This document shows, in pieces, positions 47,327 to 55,776 of a DNA stretch of 64,000 bases. This stretch comes from RPQJ01 sp963846885 (GTDB lineage: Bacteria; Pseudomonadota; Gammaproteobacteria; Steroidobacterales; Steroidobacteraceae), in the NCBI GenBank assembly GCA_963846885.1, contig CAWJXS010000020.1, positions 62,001 to 126,000 on the forward strand, given 5' to 3'. The stretch's first letter is position 1. The number at the start of each line of letters is the position of its first letter. The notes under the pieces are model-generated. The model searched no databases. It was not told the DNA's origin and was given only the letters and a program-made list of their open reading frames with translations. Both the position numbers and the translations under genes were made by a program.

Positions 47327-48244
47327 TTACAGGCGCATCAGCGTGCTCTTGCCGAACAGCGAGCCGATGAGGTCGACCGCCACTTCCGCCGTGCGATTGC
47401 GGACGTCGAACGCCGGATTCAGTTCGACGACGTCGAGCGACGCGAGCTTGCCCGTATCGGCGATCATTTCCATGCAGAGCTGGGCCTCGCGGTACGTCGG
47501 ACCGCCCGAAACCGTGGTGCCTACGCCCGGAGCAATCACCGGGTCGAGGAAGTCGACGTCGAGGCTCACGTGCAGGTGGGTGTCGTCGTCCACGCCGAAC
47601 AGCGCCTGCTCGAGCGTGTGGCGGATGCCCATCTCGTCGATGTAGCGCATGTCGAACACTTCGATCCCTACTTCGTGCACGAGGCGCTTCTCGCCCGCGT
47701 CCACGCTGCGGATGCCGATCTGCCGCAGCTGTTCCGGCTGCATGGCCGGCACGTGGCCGCCGAGCGTGACCAGTTCCGCGGGACCGTGCCCGCACAGGCA
47801 GGCGACCGGCATGCCATGCACGTTGCCGCTCGGGGTGAGCACGTGGGTATTGAAGTCGGCGTGGGCATCGAACCACAGCACGCGCAACTTGCGGCCCGTT
47901 TCCCGGCAATACCTCGCGACGGCACTGATCGAGCCGATGGCGAGACTGTGGTCGCCGCCCAGCAGGATCGGCAAGCGCTGCAGGCCCAGCTCTGCGAGCA
48001 CGGCCTCGTGCACGAGCTGGTTCCACGCCACCACTTCGGGCAGGTGGCGATAACCGTCGACCGGCGGCTGCCACGGATTCGGCGGGCCAGCCAGGTTGCC
48101 GCGATCCAGCACGGTGAGGCCCTGGCCTTCGAGGACGGCCTGCAGATTCGCCACGCGCAGCGCTTCGGGGCCCATCGAGGCGCCACGCGCCCCGGCTCCC
48201 ACGTCGGTTGGCGCGCCGATCAAGGCGACCGTGGGTTCAGTCAT
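47327..48244 (-). CDS. rocF: Arginase
   Basis: A 305-residue manganese ureohydrolase that converts arginine to ornithine and urea. Metal ligands are GGDHSLAIGS, WFDAHADFNTH and SLDVDFLDPVIAPGVGTTV. The N-terminus VALIGAPTDVGAGARGASMG is the substrate-loop part of true arginases. It lies 10 bp after the ornithine cyclodeaminase gene on the same strand, so the two form an arginine to ornithine to proline route, presumably controlled by the divergent Lrp/AsnC regulator. Confidence 0.94.
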   Translation of the reverse strand: MTEPTVALIGAPTDVGAGARGASMGPEALRVANLQAVLEGQGLTVLDRGNLAGPPNPWQPPVDGYRHLPEVVAWNQLVHEAVLAELGLQRLPILLGGDHSLAIGSISAVARYCRETGRKLRVLWFDAHADFNTHVLTPSGNVHGMPVACLCGHGPAELVTLGGHVPAMQPEQLRQIGIRSVDAGEKRLVHEVGIEVFDMRYIDEMGIRHTLEQALFGVDDDTHLHVSLDVDFLDPVIAPGVGTTVSGGPTYREAQLCMEMIADTGKLASLDVVELNPAFDVRNRTAEVAVDLIGSLFGKSTLMRL

Positions 48245-48254
48245 GGCAGCCGCC

Positions 48255-49331
48255 TCAAGCCAGCTTGCGCTTGCGTGCCCGGCCGCGCTGCGCCGAGAGC
48301 GTGCCGCCGTACAGATCCTTCGGATCGTCCAGGTCCGGCACCAGGTCGAGCTCGCGCCGGCCCAGGCGCTGCTGCGCGATGATCGAATGCAGGAAGCGCA
48401 GGGCCGAGTAATCCTCGAGCGCGAAACCCACCGAGTCGAACAGCGTGATGTCCCGCTCGGAGCGTCGTGCTGCCACCTCTCCGCGCACCACCTGCGCCAG
48501 CTCGATGACCGGGTAATCGGCGGGCATCTGCTGGATCTCGCCTTCGATCCGCGATTGCGGCTCGAACTCGACGACCACGCGCATGTCGGGCATCCGCAGC
48601 ACGTCGCCGTGCAGCTCGGTCTTGCCCGGGCAGTCGCCGCCGACGCCGTTGATGTGCATGCCTGGCGCGACCATCGGCGGCGTGAGGATCACCGCGTTGC
48701 GCTTGTCCGCAGTCACCGTCGTGACGATGTCCGCGCCCTTGCACGCCTCGGCGGCCGACGCGGTCCGGATCACGACCAGGTCGGCGAGTTCGGGCATCGC
48801 TTCGAGGTTGCGTACGAGCTTGGCCGTGGCCTGCGGGTCGACGTCGAACAGGCGCAGCTCGCGGATGCCGCAGAGACGGTGAAACGCGATCGCCTGGAAC
48901 TCGCTCTGCGCGCCATTGCCGATCAGGGCCATCACGCGGCTGTCGGGCCGCGCCATTTTCTGCGCGGCCAGCGCCGAGGTCGCGGCCGTGCGCAGCGCTG
49001 TCGTCACAGTCAATTCGGAGAGCAGCAGCGGGTACCCGGTGTCGACATCGGCCAGCACGCCGAACGCAGTCACCGTGAGCAGGCCTTGCGCCGTGTTCTT
49101 GGGATGGCCGTTGACGTACTTGAACGAATAGAGCTTGCCGTCCGTCGCCGGCATCAGTTCGATCACGCCCACGGGCGAATGGCTCGCCAGCCGCGGCGAC
49201 TTCTCGAACTCGGGCCAGCGACGGTAGTCGGCTTCGATTTCTGCCGCGAGCCGGGCGATGAACTCGGCCGGCCCGATGGCGTTCACGATGCGCTGGATGT
49301 CACTGACGCCGATGTAATCGACCATGTCCAC
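48255..49331 (-). CDS. Ornithine cyclodeaminase
   Basis: A 358-residue NAD-dependent enzyme of the OCD/mu-crystallin family that turns ornithine into proline and ammonia. It has YSFKYVNGHPKNTAQGLLTV, the NAD site MALIGNGAQSEFQAIAF, DIVTTVTADKRNAV, and GVGGDCPGKTEL, which is typical of true ornithine cyclodeaminases rather than alanine dehydrogenases. ATG 49325 is an alternative start. It is transcribed with arginase. Confidence 0.93.
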   Translation of the reverse strand: MDMVDYIGVSDIQRIVNAIGPAEFIARLAAEIEADYRRWPEFEKSPRLASHSPVGVIELMPATDGKLYSFKYVNGHPKNTAQGLLTVTAFGVLADVDTGYPLLLSELTVTTALRTAATSALAAQKMARPDSRVMALIGNGAQSEFQAIAFHRLCGIRELRLFDVDPQATAKLVRNLEAMPELADLVVIRTASAAEACKGADIVTTVTADKRNAVILTPPMVAPGMHINGVGGDCPGKTELHGDVLRMPDMRVVVEFEPQSRIEGEIQQMPADYPVIELAQVVRGEVAARRSERDITLFDSVGFALEDYSALRFLHSIIAQQRLGRRELDLVPDLDDPKDLYGGTLSAQRGRARKRKLA

Positions 49332-49422
49332 ACTCCCCTGCAGAAGCCGACGAGGCGGCCACGAGACAGATGTTGAGGGGCGGCCGAGCCAACAGGAAGC
49401 CAGCAGACGACACGATCTGGGC

Positions 49423-49462
49423 TATAATCTGTACGATTCGCCAACGTAATTGATCTAATCGT
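49423..49462 (+). promoter_or_regulatory. Candidate promoter and operator between ocd and the AsnC-type gene
   Basis: TATAAT at 49423-49428 could be the -10 box of the regulator gene at 49483. Just past it, ACGATT (49433-49438) and AATCGT (49457-49462) form an inverted repeat with an AT-rich centre, in line with Lrp/AsnC binding sites. No clear -35 box is seen. The 151-bp gap must hold both divergent promoters. Confidence 0.45.
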
Positions 49463-49482
49463 CAACCCAGCGAGACCGAACC

Positions 49483-49909
49483 GTGGATGACCTGGACCGC
49501 CAACTCGTGGGACTGCTGCGCACCAACGCGCGCATGCCGGCGGCGACCATTGCCCGCACGCTGCGCGTCGCGCGGGGCACGGTGCAGAACCGTATCGCCC
49601 GGCTCGAACACGATGGCGTCATCGCGGGCTACACCGTCCGGCTCGCGGCGGCGGCCGACGACGGGCGCCGGGTCACCGCCCTCATGCTGATCGCGGTCGA
49701 GGGCAACAACGTCGAAAAAGTGCTGCGCTCGCTGCGGGGCGACCCCGCCGTCTCCAGCGCTGCATACCACCAATGGCCGCTGGGACATGGTCGCGGAACT
49801 GCGGGCCGACACGCTCGAGGAATTCGACCGGGTGCTGAGTCGCATCCGCCGCATCGAAGGCGTCGCCAACTCGGAAACCAGCCTGCTGCTCTCCACTCAC
49901 AAGTACTGA
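49483..49909 (+). CDS. Lrp/AsnC family regulator, frameshifted
   Basis: A short Lrp/AsnC regulator of about 142 codons. The helix-turn-helix is DDLDRQLVGLLRTNARMPAA and LRVARGTVQNRIARLEHDGV. After GDPAVSS the long frame is wrong. Removing one base near 49765 gives LHTTNGRWDMVAELRADTLE, SRIRRIEGVANSETSLLLST and a TGA at 49907-49909, the normal effector domain. It is divergent from ornithine cyclodeaminase and arginase and is the likely regulator of that operon. Confidence 0.85.
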
Positions 49910-49964
49910 CCGCGGCCGGCGGTATCATGCGGTCCCGCGCCGCCTGCAGGCTCCCGGAGAACAC

Positions 49965-50654
49965 ATGTACGAACTCTTCATCGGCAACAAGAACTACTCG
50001 TCGTGGTCGCTGCGGCCCTGGGTGCTGTTGCGCGCCCGCGCCATTCCGTTCGTCGAGCACATGCGGCCGTTTGCGCGCGGCTCCAACTTCGACGCTTTCC
50101 GGGCCTTCTCGCCCTCCGGCAAGGTTCCATGCCTGCGCGACGGCGACACCGTGGTCTGGGACTCGCTCGGCATCAGTGAATTCCTCGCCGAGCGCCATCC
50201 GGGCCTGTGGCCCGCCGGCGCCGAGGCCCGTGCGTGGGCGCGCTGCGCGGCGGCCGAGATGCACTCGGGCTTTGCCACGTTGCGCAACATCTGCACGATG
50301 AACGTGGGCCTGCGGGTACGACTGCACACGCAGCCGCCCGCGCTGGTCGCCGACGTCAGCCGCATCGACGAACTCTGGAGCGAAGGTCTCGCGCGCTTCG
50401 GCGGGCCCTTCCTGGCCGGTGCGGACTTCACCGTGGTCGATGCCTTCTATTGCCCGGTGGCCTATCGCGTGCGCACGTATGGCCTGCAGTTGTCGGACGG
50501 AGCTGCCGCCTATGCGCGGCGACTGCTCGAACTGCCCGCCATGCGCGAATGGGAAACCGCGGCCCTGGCCGAGACCTGGCGCGAGGTCGACCATGAGGCT
50601 GAAGCCCTGCAGGTCGGTGTCGTCACCGCCGACCTGCGTGCGCCCGCCGCATGA
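49965..50654 (+). CDS. Glutathione S-transferase family protein
   Basis: A 229-residue GST. The N-terminal domain is YELFIGNKNYSSWSLRPWVL, with the serine-rich catalytic region, then PSGKVPCLRDGDTVVWDSLG. The helical C-terminal domain holds GPFLAGADFTVVDAFYCPV. A GGAGA ribosome site lies ahead of ATG 49965. The stop overlaps the start of slyX by four bases (ATGA), so the two are coupled. Substrate unknown. Confidence 0.9.
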   Translation: MYELFIGNKNYSSWSLRPWVLLRARAIPFVEHMRPFARGSNFDAFRAFSPSGKVPCLRDGDTVVWDSLGISEFLAERHPGLWPAGAEARAWARCAAAEMHSGFATLRNICTMNVGLRVRLHTQPPALVADVSRIDELWSEGLARFGGPFLAGADFTVVDAFYCPVAYRVRTYGLQLSDGAAAYARRLLELPAMREWETAALAETWREVDHEAEALQVGVVTADLRAPAA

Positions 50655-50851
50655 CTGAGCGCATCGAGGCTCTGGAATTCAAGGTGGCGCATCTCGAGCG
50701 CGCGCTGCAGGAACTGAGCGACGTGCTTTACCGCCAGCAACGCGAGATCGATGCGCTCACCGATCGCAATCAGCGACTGCTGGAGCAAGTACGGCAACTC
50801 GAGGACCGCGGCGCCGAGCCGGGCGGCATCGAGATTCCGCCGCATTACTGA
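50651..50851 (+). CDS. slyX: SlyX family protein
   Basis: A 66-residue coiled-coil protein with the SlyX pattern: RIEALEFKVAHLERALQEL, then LYRQQREIDALTDRNQRLLE and the C-terminal EIPPHY. Its function is unclear in all bacteria, though it is widespread in proteobacteria. It overlaps the GST gene and precedes a membrane protein gene by one base. Confidence 0.92.
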   Translation: MTERIEALEFKVAHLERALQELSDVLYRQQREIDALTDRNQRLLEQVRQLEDRGAEPGGIEIPPHY

Positions 50852-50852
50852 C

Positions 50853-51243
50853 ATGAACGTCGAATCCGCTCGCGGGCGCCAGGGCTGGGTGGGTCGTCTA
50901 CGCTGCACTGCTCACATTTGCCGTGCTCGCGGGCGAAGCCGCGAACGTTTCGCGCAGCCGCGAAATCTCAGGGCTGACGCTGGCCAACTGGGTCCTCAGC
51001 GCAGCGCTGCTGACGGCCGTCTGGGGCTACTCCCTGCGGCGGCGCATCGGCAACAGGTCATATTGGCGCGCCGTGTTCTGGCTCGTGCTGTTCGCCAACA
51101 CGGTGATGCTGGTGCCCGTGTTGCTGAACGGCGGCGCGGTGGCCGCGTTCACCGCGGCGCTGACACTGTGCATCGTGCCGGCCTACTTTGCCGCGTACCG
51201 CTATGCGTACCGCAGCGAAGACGTGTGGGGCAGCGCCCGCTAG
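50853..51243 (+). CDS. Small membrane protein of unknown function, frameshifted
   Basis: About 130 residues with three to four membrane segments (YAALLTFAVLAGEAA, LTLANWVLSAALLTAVWGY, FWLVLFANTVMLVPVLL, FTAALTLCIVPAYFAAY). ATG 50853 starts right after slyX and reads MNVESARGRQGWV; the rest is in another frame. Dropping one G in GTGGGTCG near 50896 joins them as GWVVVYAALL. Its TAG stop is the left CTAG end of inverted-repeat copy C. No family was recognised. Confidence 0.7.
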
Positions 51244-51609
51244 GTGTGGGAAGCTCTGCCCACGTCCGCAAGTGACGCGTTGCGTGCGCTCGATCCGGTG
51301 CCTGTCACCGAGCTTGGAAAGGTCAGACACGCGCTCTGTGACAGGCACCGGATCGAGCGCTCTGGCAGCGTCGCAGGCTGGCATGTCGCAAGCGTCCGAT
51401 CCGGGACCGTTCCCAGAGCGCGTGTCTGCCTTTCCAAGCTCGGGGAACGGTCCCGGATCGGACGCTTGCGACTGGTCGCCCTGCGACGTGTTCGACGCGC
51501 GGTGCCGAATGCCTGGAACCGTGCGCGGCTGACCTTGAGTGCTCGGTGACAGGCACCGGATCGAGCGCACGCAACGCGTCACTTGCGGACCTGGGCAGAG
51601 CTTCCCTAG
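51240..51609. mobile_element. Inverted-repeat element, copy C (complete)
   Basis: It fills the gap between the membrane protein and the MOSC gene, with CTAG at each end. Terminal inverted repeats 51248-51312 and 51542-51606 are 65 bp with one mismatch. Hairpin 1: stem 51286-51308 with 51338-51360 (23 bp), loop 51309-51337. Hairpin 2: stem 51394-51414 with 51443-51463 (21 bp), loop 51415-51442. The loops are reverse complements except for one extra T in loop 1. In stem 2 a C-G pair of copies A and B is a T-A pair here. No coding capacity. Confidence 0.88.
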
Positions 51610-52413
51610 TCGCTGGTGAGCAGCGACCCGGTCTCGAGCCACCCGGCCCGTTCCACGATCGCGTTCTGGCCGAAAGTCACTCCGCGCAGGGTGGCGTCCC
51701 AGCGATAACCGCGCAGCGTGCTCACGGGCTCGTCGCCCTGAGCGACGCCGGTCGCCTGGTCGACCGTCGTGATCATGCAGCGCGTGCAAGGCTTCACGAG
51801 TCGCAGCTTCACCGATTCACCTGACAGCGCAGCGATGGTGTCTTCGGCGTAGGGCACGCAGCCATCGATGACCACGTTCGGCCGGAAGCGATCGATGGGG
51901 ATGGGCGCGGGCAAACGTGCGTTGAGATCGTCCAGCGACTGCACGCGAAACCACCAGCACCGGGTAGCCATCAGCAAACGCGGACGCGCCGTCGAGGCCC
52001 TGTGACCAGGCTGGATCCGTCGGTCGACGGCGCGACTCGTCATAACGTACCAATCGCACATCGCGACCGAGGTGCTCGCCGAACCAGCTGGCCGCGGCGT
52101 CGCCTTCGTCGATTGCGAGCAGGGTGTCGCCCCAGACCGTCACCTCGGTCGCGCCAGGCCGTACCTCGCGCTCGAGGGGCACCGTGAGCCGGGGCAAGCC
52201 AGGCGCGGCAAGCTGCAATGAGTGGGCATCCAGTGCGGTCGCGACCAACGCGAGTCGCGGCGCCTCACGCTGCGAAAGAAAGCGCCCCTGCGGCGTGACC
52301 ACCATCCACTCGCGGTCGTACAGCAGCCCGCGCGGCGTCACCTCCGCGCGCGGCAACGCGATGCCCGCACAGGACTTCACCGGGTAGACGAACAGTGAGC
52401 CGATCTTGATCAC
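51606..52413 (-). CDS. MOSC domain protein (YcbX-like), frameshifted
   Basis: A molybdenum-cofactor sulfurase C-terminal-type protein. The N-terminal beta barrel (IGSLFVYPVKSCAGIALPRA, LLYDREWMVV, FLSQREAPRLALV) is followed by the MOSC part (FRPNVVIDGC, LVKPCTRCMITTVDQATG), whose cysteine should bind the cofactor sulfur. Relatives reduce N-hydroxylated compounds together with a reductase. The frame breaks near 51950; removing one C in TCGCGTGCAG gives VVSVQSLDDLNARLP. Its stop codon is the right CTAG end of copy C. Confidence 0.85.
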
Positions 52414-52489
52414 GGCGCGCAGAATACAGCAGCACGCCGCGCGTCAACCCGCTGCGCGACGCGAATTGGCGTCGTGGAAAACCCTGATA

Positions 52490-54785
52490 TCAGGTGGTGA
52501 GCGGCAAGGGCATGGGACGCCCGACCTGGTAGCCCTGCACGAAGTCCACGCCCATGCGGCGCACCGAGTCGAGGGCGCTCAGGTCCTCGACCTGCTCGGC
52601 GATGACCTGGAAGTTGAGCGAGCGCGCGAGCTTGATCATCGCGGCCACCATCGCCTGGTTGACGGTGTCGGAGGCGAGGTTGCGGATGAACGAGCCGTCG
52701 ATCTTCAGGTAATCGAGCGACAGGTGCTTGAGGTTCGACAGCGAGCTCAGGCCGCGGCCGAAATCGTCGAGCGCGAACTGGCAACCCATGCCGTGCAGCA
52801 CGCCGATGAAGCGGCGCGCGTGCTCGATGCTGGAGATCACCGCGTTCTCCGTGACCTCGAAGCAGATGCGCTGCGGGGCCACGCCGGTGCGATCGAGGCA
52901 GTCCACGACGAACTCGAGGAAGGACGAATCGCCGAGCGTCTGGCCGGACAGGTTGATGCAGAGGCTGCGCTCGGGCGCGAGACGGATCGCGCCGCGGGCG
53001 AGCAACGTGAGCGCGGTCTGCACCACCCAGCGATCGACGTGCGGCATCAGCCGATAGCGCTCTGCTGCGCGCATGAATTCGGCCGGCGCGATCGACACGC
53101 CCTTGTCGTCCTTGAGCCGCAGCAGCACCTCGAGGCCGGGCCCGCCGACATGCTGCGGCGAGACGTGCACGATCGGCTGCGCGACCAGCTCGAAGCGGTC
53201 TTCCTTGAGGGCCGACTGCAGCAACTGCAGCCACAGGATCTCGCCACGGCGGCGCGCGTCGGCTTCGTCGCGCACCGAGTACACGTGCACGTGTCCGGCC
53301 TGGTTCTTCGCGACATAGCACGACGAGTCGGCGGCGTGCAGCAGGTCTTCGATCGACGTGCTTTCGACGGTGACCTCGACCAGCCCGATGCTGACCCCGA
53401 TGGAGAAAATGCGGTCGTTCCAGACGAAGCGATGATCGGCCACCGCGCGCACGACGTCGTCGGCGATCTGGCGCGCCTTCTCGAGCGGGCAGCCCGTGAG
53501 CAGCACGCCGAACTCGTCGCCACCGAGGCGCCCGACCACGTCCGAGTCACGAACCGCGTCCTTGATGAGCGTGGCGACCTCGCGCAGCATGTTGTCGCCG
53601 ACGCGGTGGCCGCATTCGTCGTTCACGGCCTTGAAGCGGTCGAGGTCCAGGTAGCAGAGCACGTGGCGCGCGCCGCCCGCGGTCGCCGTGAGGGCTTCTT
53701 CCAGCCGGCGTTCGAATTCGCGCCGGTTGAAAAGACCGGTCATCGCGTCCCGGCTGGCCTGATACGTCAGCGCGCGCGTGAGGCCGCGCAGGTCGGTCAC
53801 GTCGCGCAGTGCGATCACCGCTCCGTCGACGTGGCCGTTGGCGTCGCGCATCGGTGACACCGTGACCTCGATCGAGCGCTCGCCGTCGCTGTCCTGCGAG
53901 ACCAGCATGCCGCGACGGCCCAGGTTGACGCGGACGCCGGTGGTGAGCGCCTGGCGCACCGGGTCGCCTGCCGTCTGGCGGTCGCCTTCGTCCACGAGTT
54001 CGATCACGTCGCCCAGCGTGCGGCCCAGGATTTCCTCGGTGGGCTTGCCGATCAGTTGTTCGCCGGCCGAGTTGATATAGACGATGCGGCCCTCGACGTC
54101 GGTGGTGAGCACGCTCTCGGCGAGCGAGTCGAGCGCTTCCCACGCGCTGGCGTGGCTGCGCTGCGCGCGAACCTGGTGCCTGTACCGCTGGCGCCATTTC
54201 GAGACCCGTCACGATGACCGCCGGTCGACCGTCGAGCGTCGAACGGGCGAAGCTGAGTTCGAGCCGATGCTGGTCAGTCGCACCATTGGGGCTGAGGTCG
54301 ACTTCCAGTCGCTCCGGCGCGGACTCGCCAGCGAGGTGCCGGCGCAGGTACTCGTCCACCAGTTCGGAGTATTCGGCACGCACCAGTTCGGACAGCCTGC
54401 GGCCGACGAGCTTGGCCGGGTTCGCGACGCCGCAGAGTTCGGCAAAGCGGGCATTGGCGAGTTCGATGCCGTCGCGTTCGACGAGCATTGCTTCGTGCAT
54501 GGTTCCGAGCAGGCGCCGGTAAATGCCTTCGCGCTCGTCGCGCGCCGTGCTCTGCTGCTGCAGCCGCTCGATCAGGCGATCGACGCCTTCGGCAATATCG
54601 GTGGCGCTGCCTGCAGCTGCGTGCGGCGTGAGTCGCTCGGCGAGGTCGCCGCTCTGGGCCACGGCCTGCACGCGTTCGCCGAGTTCGCGCAGCCGGCGGA
54701 TTTCACGCGCGCGCTGCACCAGGGCAACCGCCAGCGCTACCGCCACGGCACCCAGCAGGATCAGCGCAAGCGTCAAGACGGTCAT
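52490..54785 (-). CDS. PAS-GGDEF-EAL cyclic-di-GMP signalling protein, frameshifted
   Basis: A membrane-anchored protein of about 765 codons. It has one N-terminal helix (LTLALILLGAVAVALAVALV), a HAMP-like helix, two PAS domains (ANARFAELCGVANPAKLVG; ESVLTTDVEGRIVYINSAG), GGDEF and EAL. GGDEF is intact (RLGGDEFGVLL) with an inhibitory RDSD site five residues ahead. In EAL the motif is EVL, but the metal and catalytic residues (NLSG, FEVTEN, DDFGRG, LKIDG, QGYQVG) are kept, so both activities are possible. ATG 54785 is the start. One extra base between about 54160 and 54205 splits the two PAS domains (TGLE / KWRQRYRHQVRAQRSHASAW). Confidence 0.88.
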
Positions 54786-55023
54786 GCTCCGGACTGGCCT
54801 TGTCCTCTCGGGCTGCGCTTCCCCACAGCCCATCGAGGTCTTGTAATTGTTGTGGCTCTGCGCCCGCAGGGCGCCGCTCACGAAGCATATAGGATCGGGT
54901 CGCGCGCACCCCCCGGATTCACCATAATGCCCGGGTAGTTTCGCTTGTAGCGCCAGTGCCCAACCCTTAACCTGCGCGCCGTCCGCCTCGACCGTCACGA
55001 CCCCTCGCCCGGAACCCAGCCAT

Positions 55024-55677
55024 ATGTTCGACGTCCAGTTCGCACGCCGCCAGATGATCGAACAGCAGGTGCGCGCCTGGGAGGTGCTCGACCTCAAGGT
55101 GCTGGACGCACTGGGCCAGGTACCGCGTGAGGAATACGTCCCGGCGGGCTACCGCGAACTCGCCTTCGCCGATACGAGCGTGCCGCTCGCGCACGGCCAG
55201 GGCATGCTCGCACCGAAACTCGAGGGCCGCATCCTGCAGGCGCTCGAGATCCAGCCCCACGAGCATGCCCTCGAAGTCGGCACCGGCACTGGATTCTTTG
55301 CGGCATGCATCGGTCGGTTGGCGCGCAGCGTGCGCACGATCGACCTCTACCCCGATTTCGTGGCGGCGGCGACGGCGAACCACGCCAGGCTGGGCGTGCA
55401 CAACGTGACCGCCGAGACGGCCGACGGCATGCGACTGGCCGAGCAGGAGGTCTACGACGTGATCGCGCTGACGGGTTCGCTGCCCGTGTACGACGCGCGC
55501 TTCGAGCGGGCCCTGAAGGTCGGTGGGCGGCTGTTCGTCTGTATTGGCGCGGGTCCGCTGCTCGAGGCATGGCGCATCACCCGCACCGGCGCCGCGGACT
55601 TTGCGCGCGAAAGCCTGTTCGAGGCCGGCATGGCGCCGCTGGTTCATGCGCCCGAGCCCCCTGGCTTCGTTTTCTGA
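55024..55677 (+). CDS. pcm: Protein-L-isoaspartate O-methyltransferase-like protein
   Basis: A 217-residue SAM-dependent methyltransferase. Pcm-type motifs are ARRQMIEQQVRAWEVLD, VPREEYVP, ALEVGTGTGFFAACIGRLA and VYDVIALTGSLP. In place of the PCMT active-site HISAPHMHA stretch it has ADTSVPLAHGQGMLAPKLE, the variant that often lies next to tolC, whose target protein is uncertain. It precedes tolC by 100 bp in the same direction, a common gammaproteobacterial order. Confidence 0.88.
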   Translation: MFDVQFARRQMIEQQVRAWEVLDLKVLDALGQVPREEYVPAGYRELAFADTSVPLAHGQGMLAPKLEGRILQALEIQPHEHALEVGTGTGFFAACIGRLARSVRTIDLYPDFVAAATANHARLGVHNVTAETADGMRLAEQEVYDVIALTGSLPVYDARFERALKVGGRLFVCIGAGPLLEAWRITRTGAADFARESLFEAGMAPLVHAPEPPGFVF

Positions 55678-55717
55678 TCGGGGGGACCGGGGGGCTAGCC
55701 AACGGCCTCTCAGGTGA

Positions 55718-55738
55718 TATAGTCTAGTACAACACTAG
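55718..55738 (+). promoter_or_regulatory. Candidate tolC promoter with palindromic operator
   Basis: TATAGT at 55718-55723 is a plausible -10 box, and CTAGT-ACAAC-ACTAG at 55724-55738 is a perfect inverted repeat directly after it, about 40 bp ahead of the tolC ATG. This could be a repressor site. No protein is assigned and no convincing -35 box is seen. Confidence 0.4.
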
Positions 55739-55776
55739 TTGACCAATCGCGCGGCCCGGGCCGCCACGGTGGACGC

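Noticed and set aside
52490..54785. EVL instead of EAL as a sign of an inactive phosphodiesterase domain
   Set aside because: The glutamate and the other metal and catalytic residues are in place, so loss of activity cannot be claimed.
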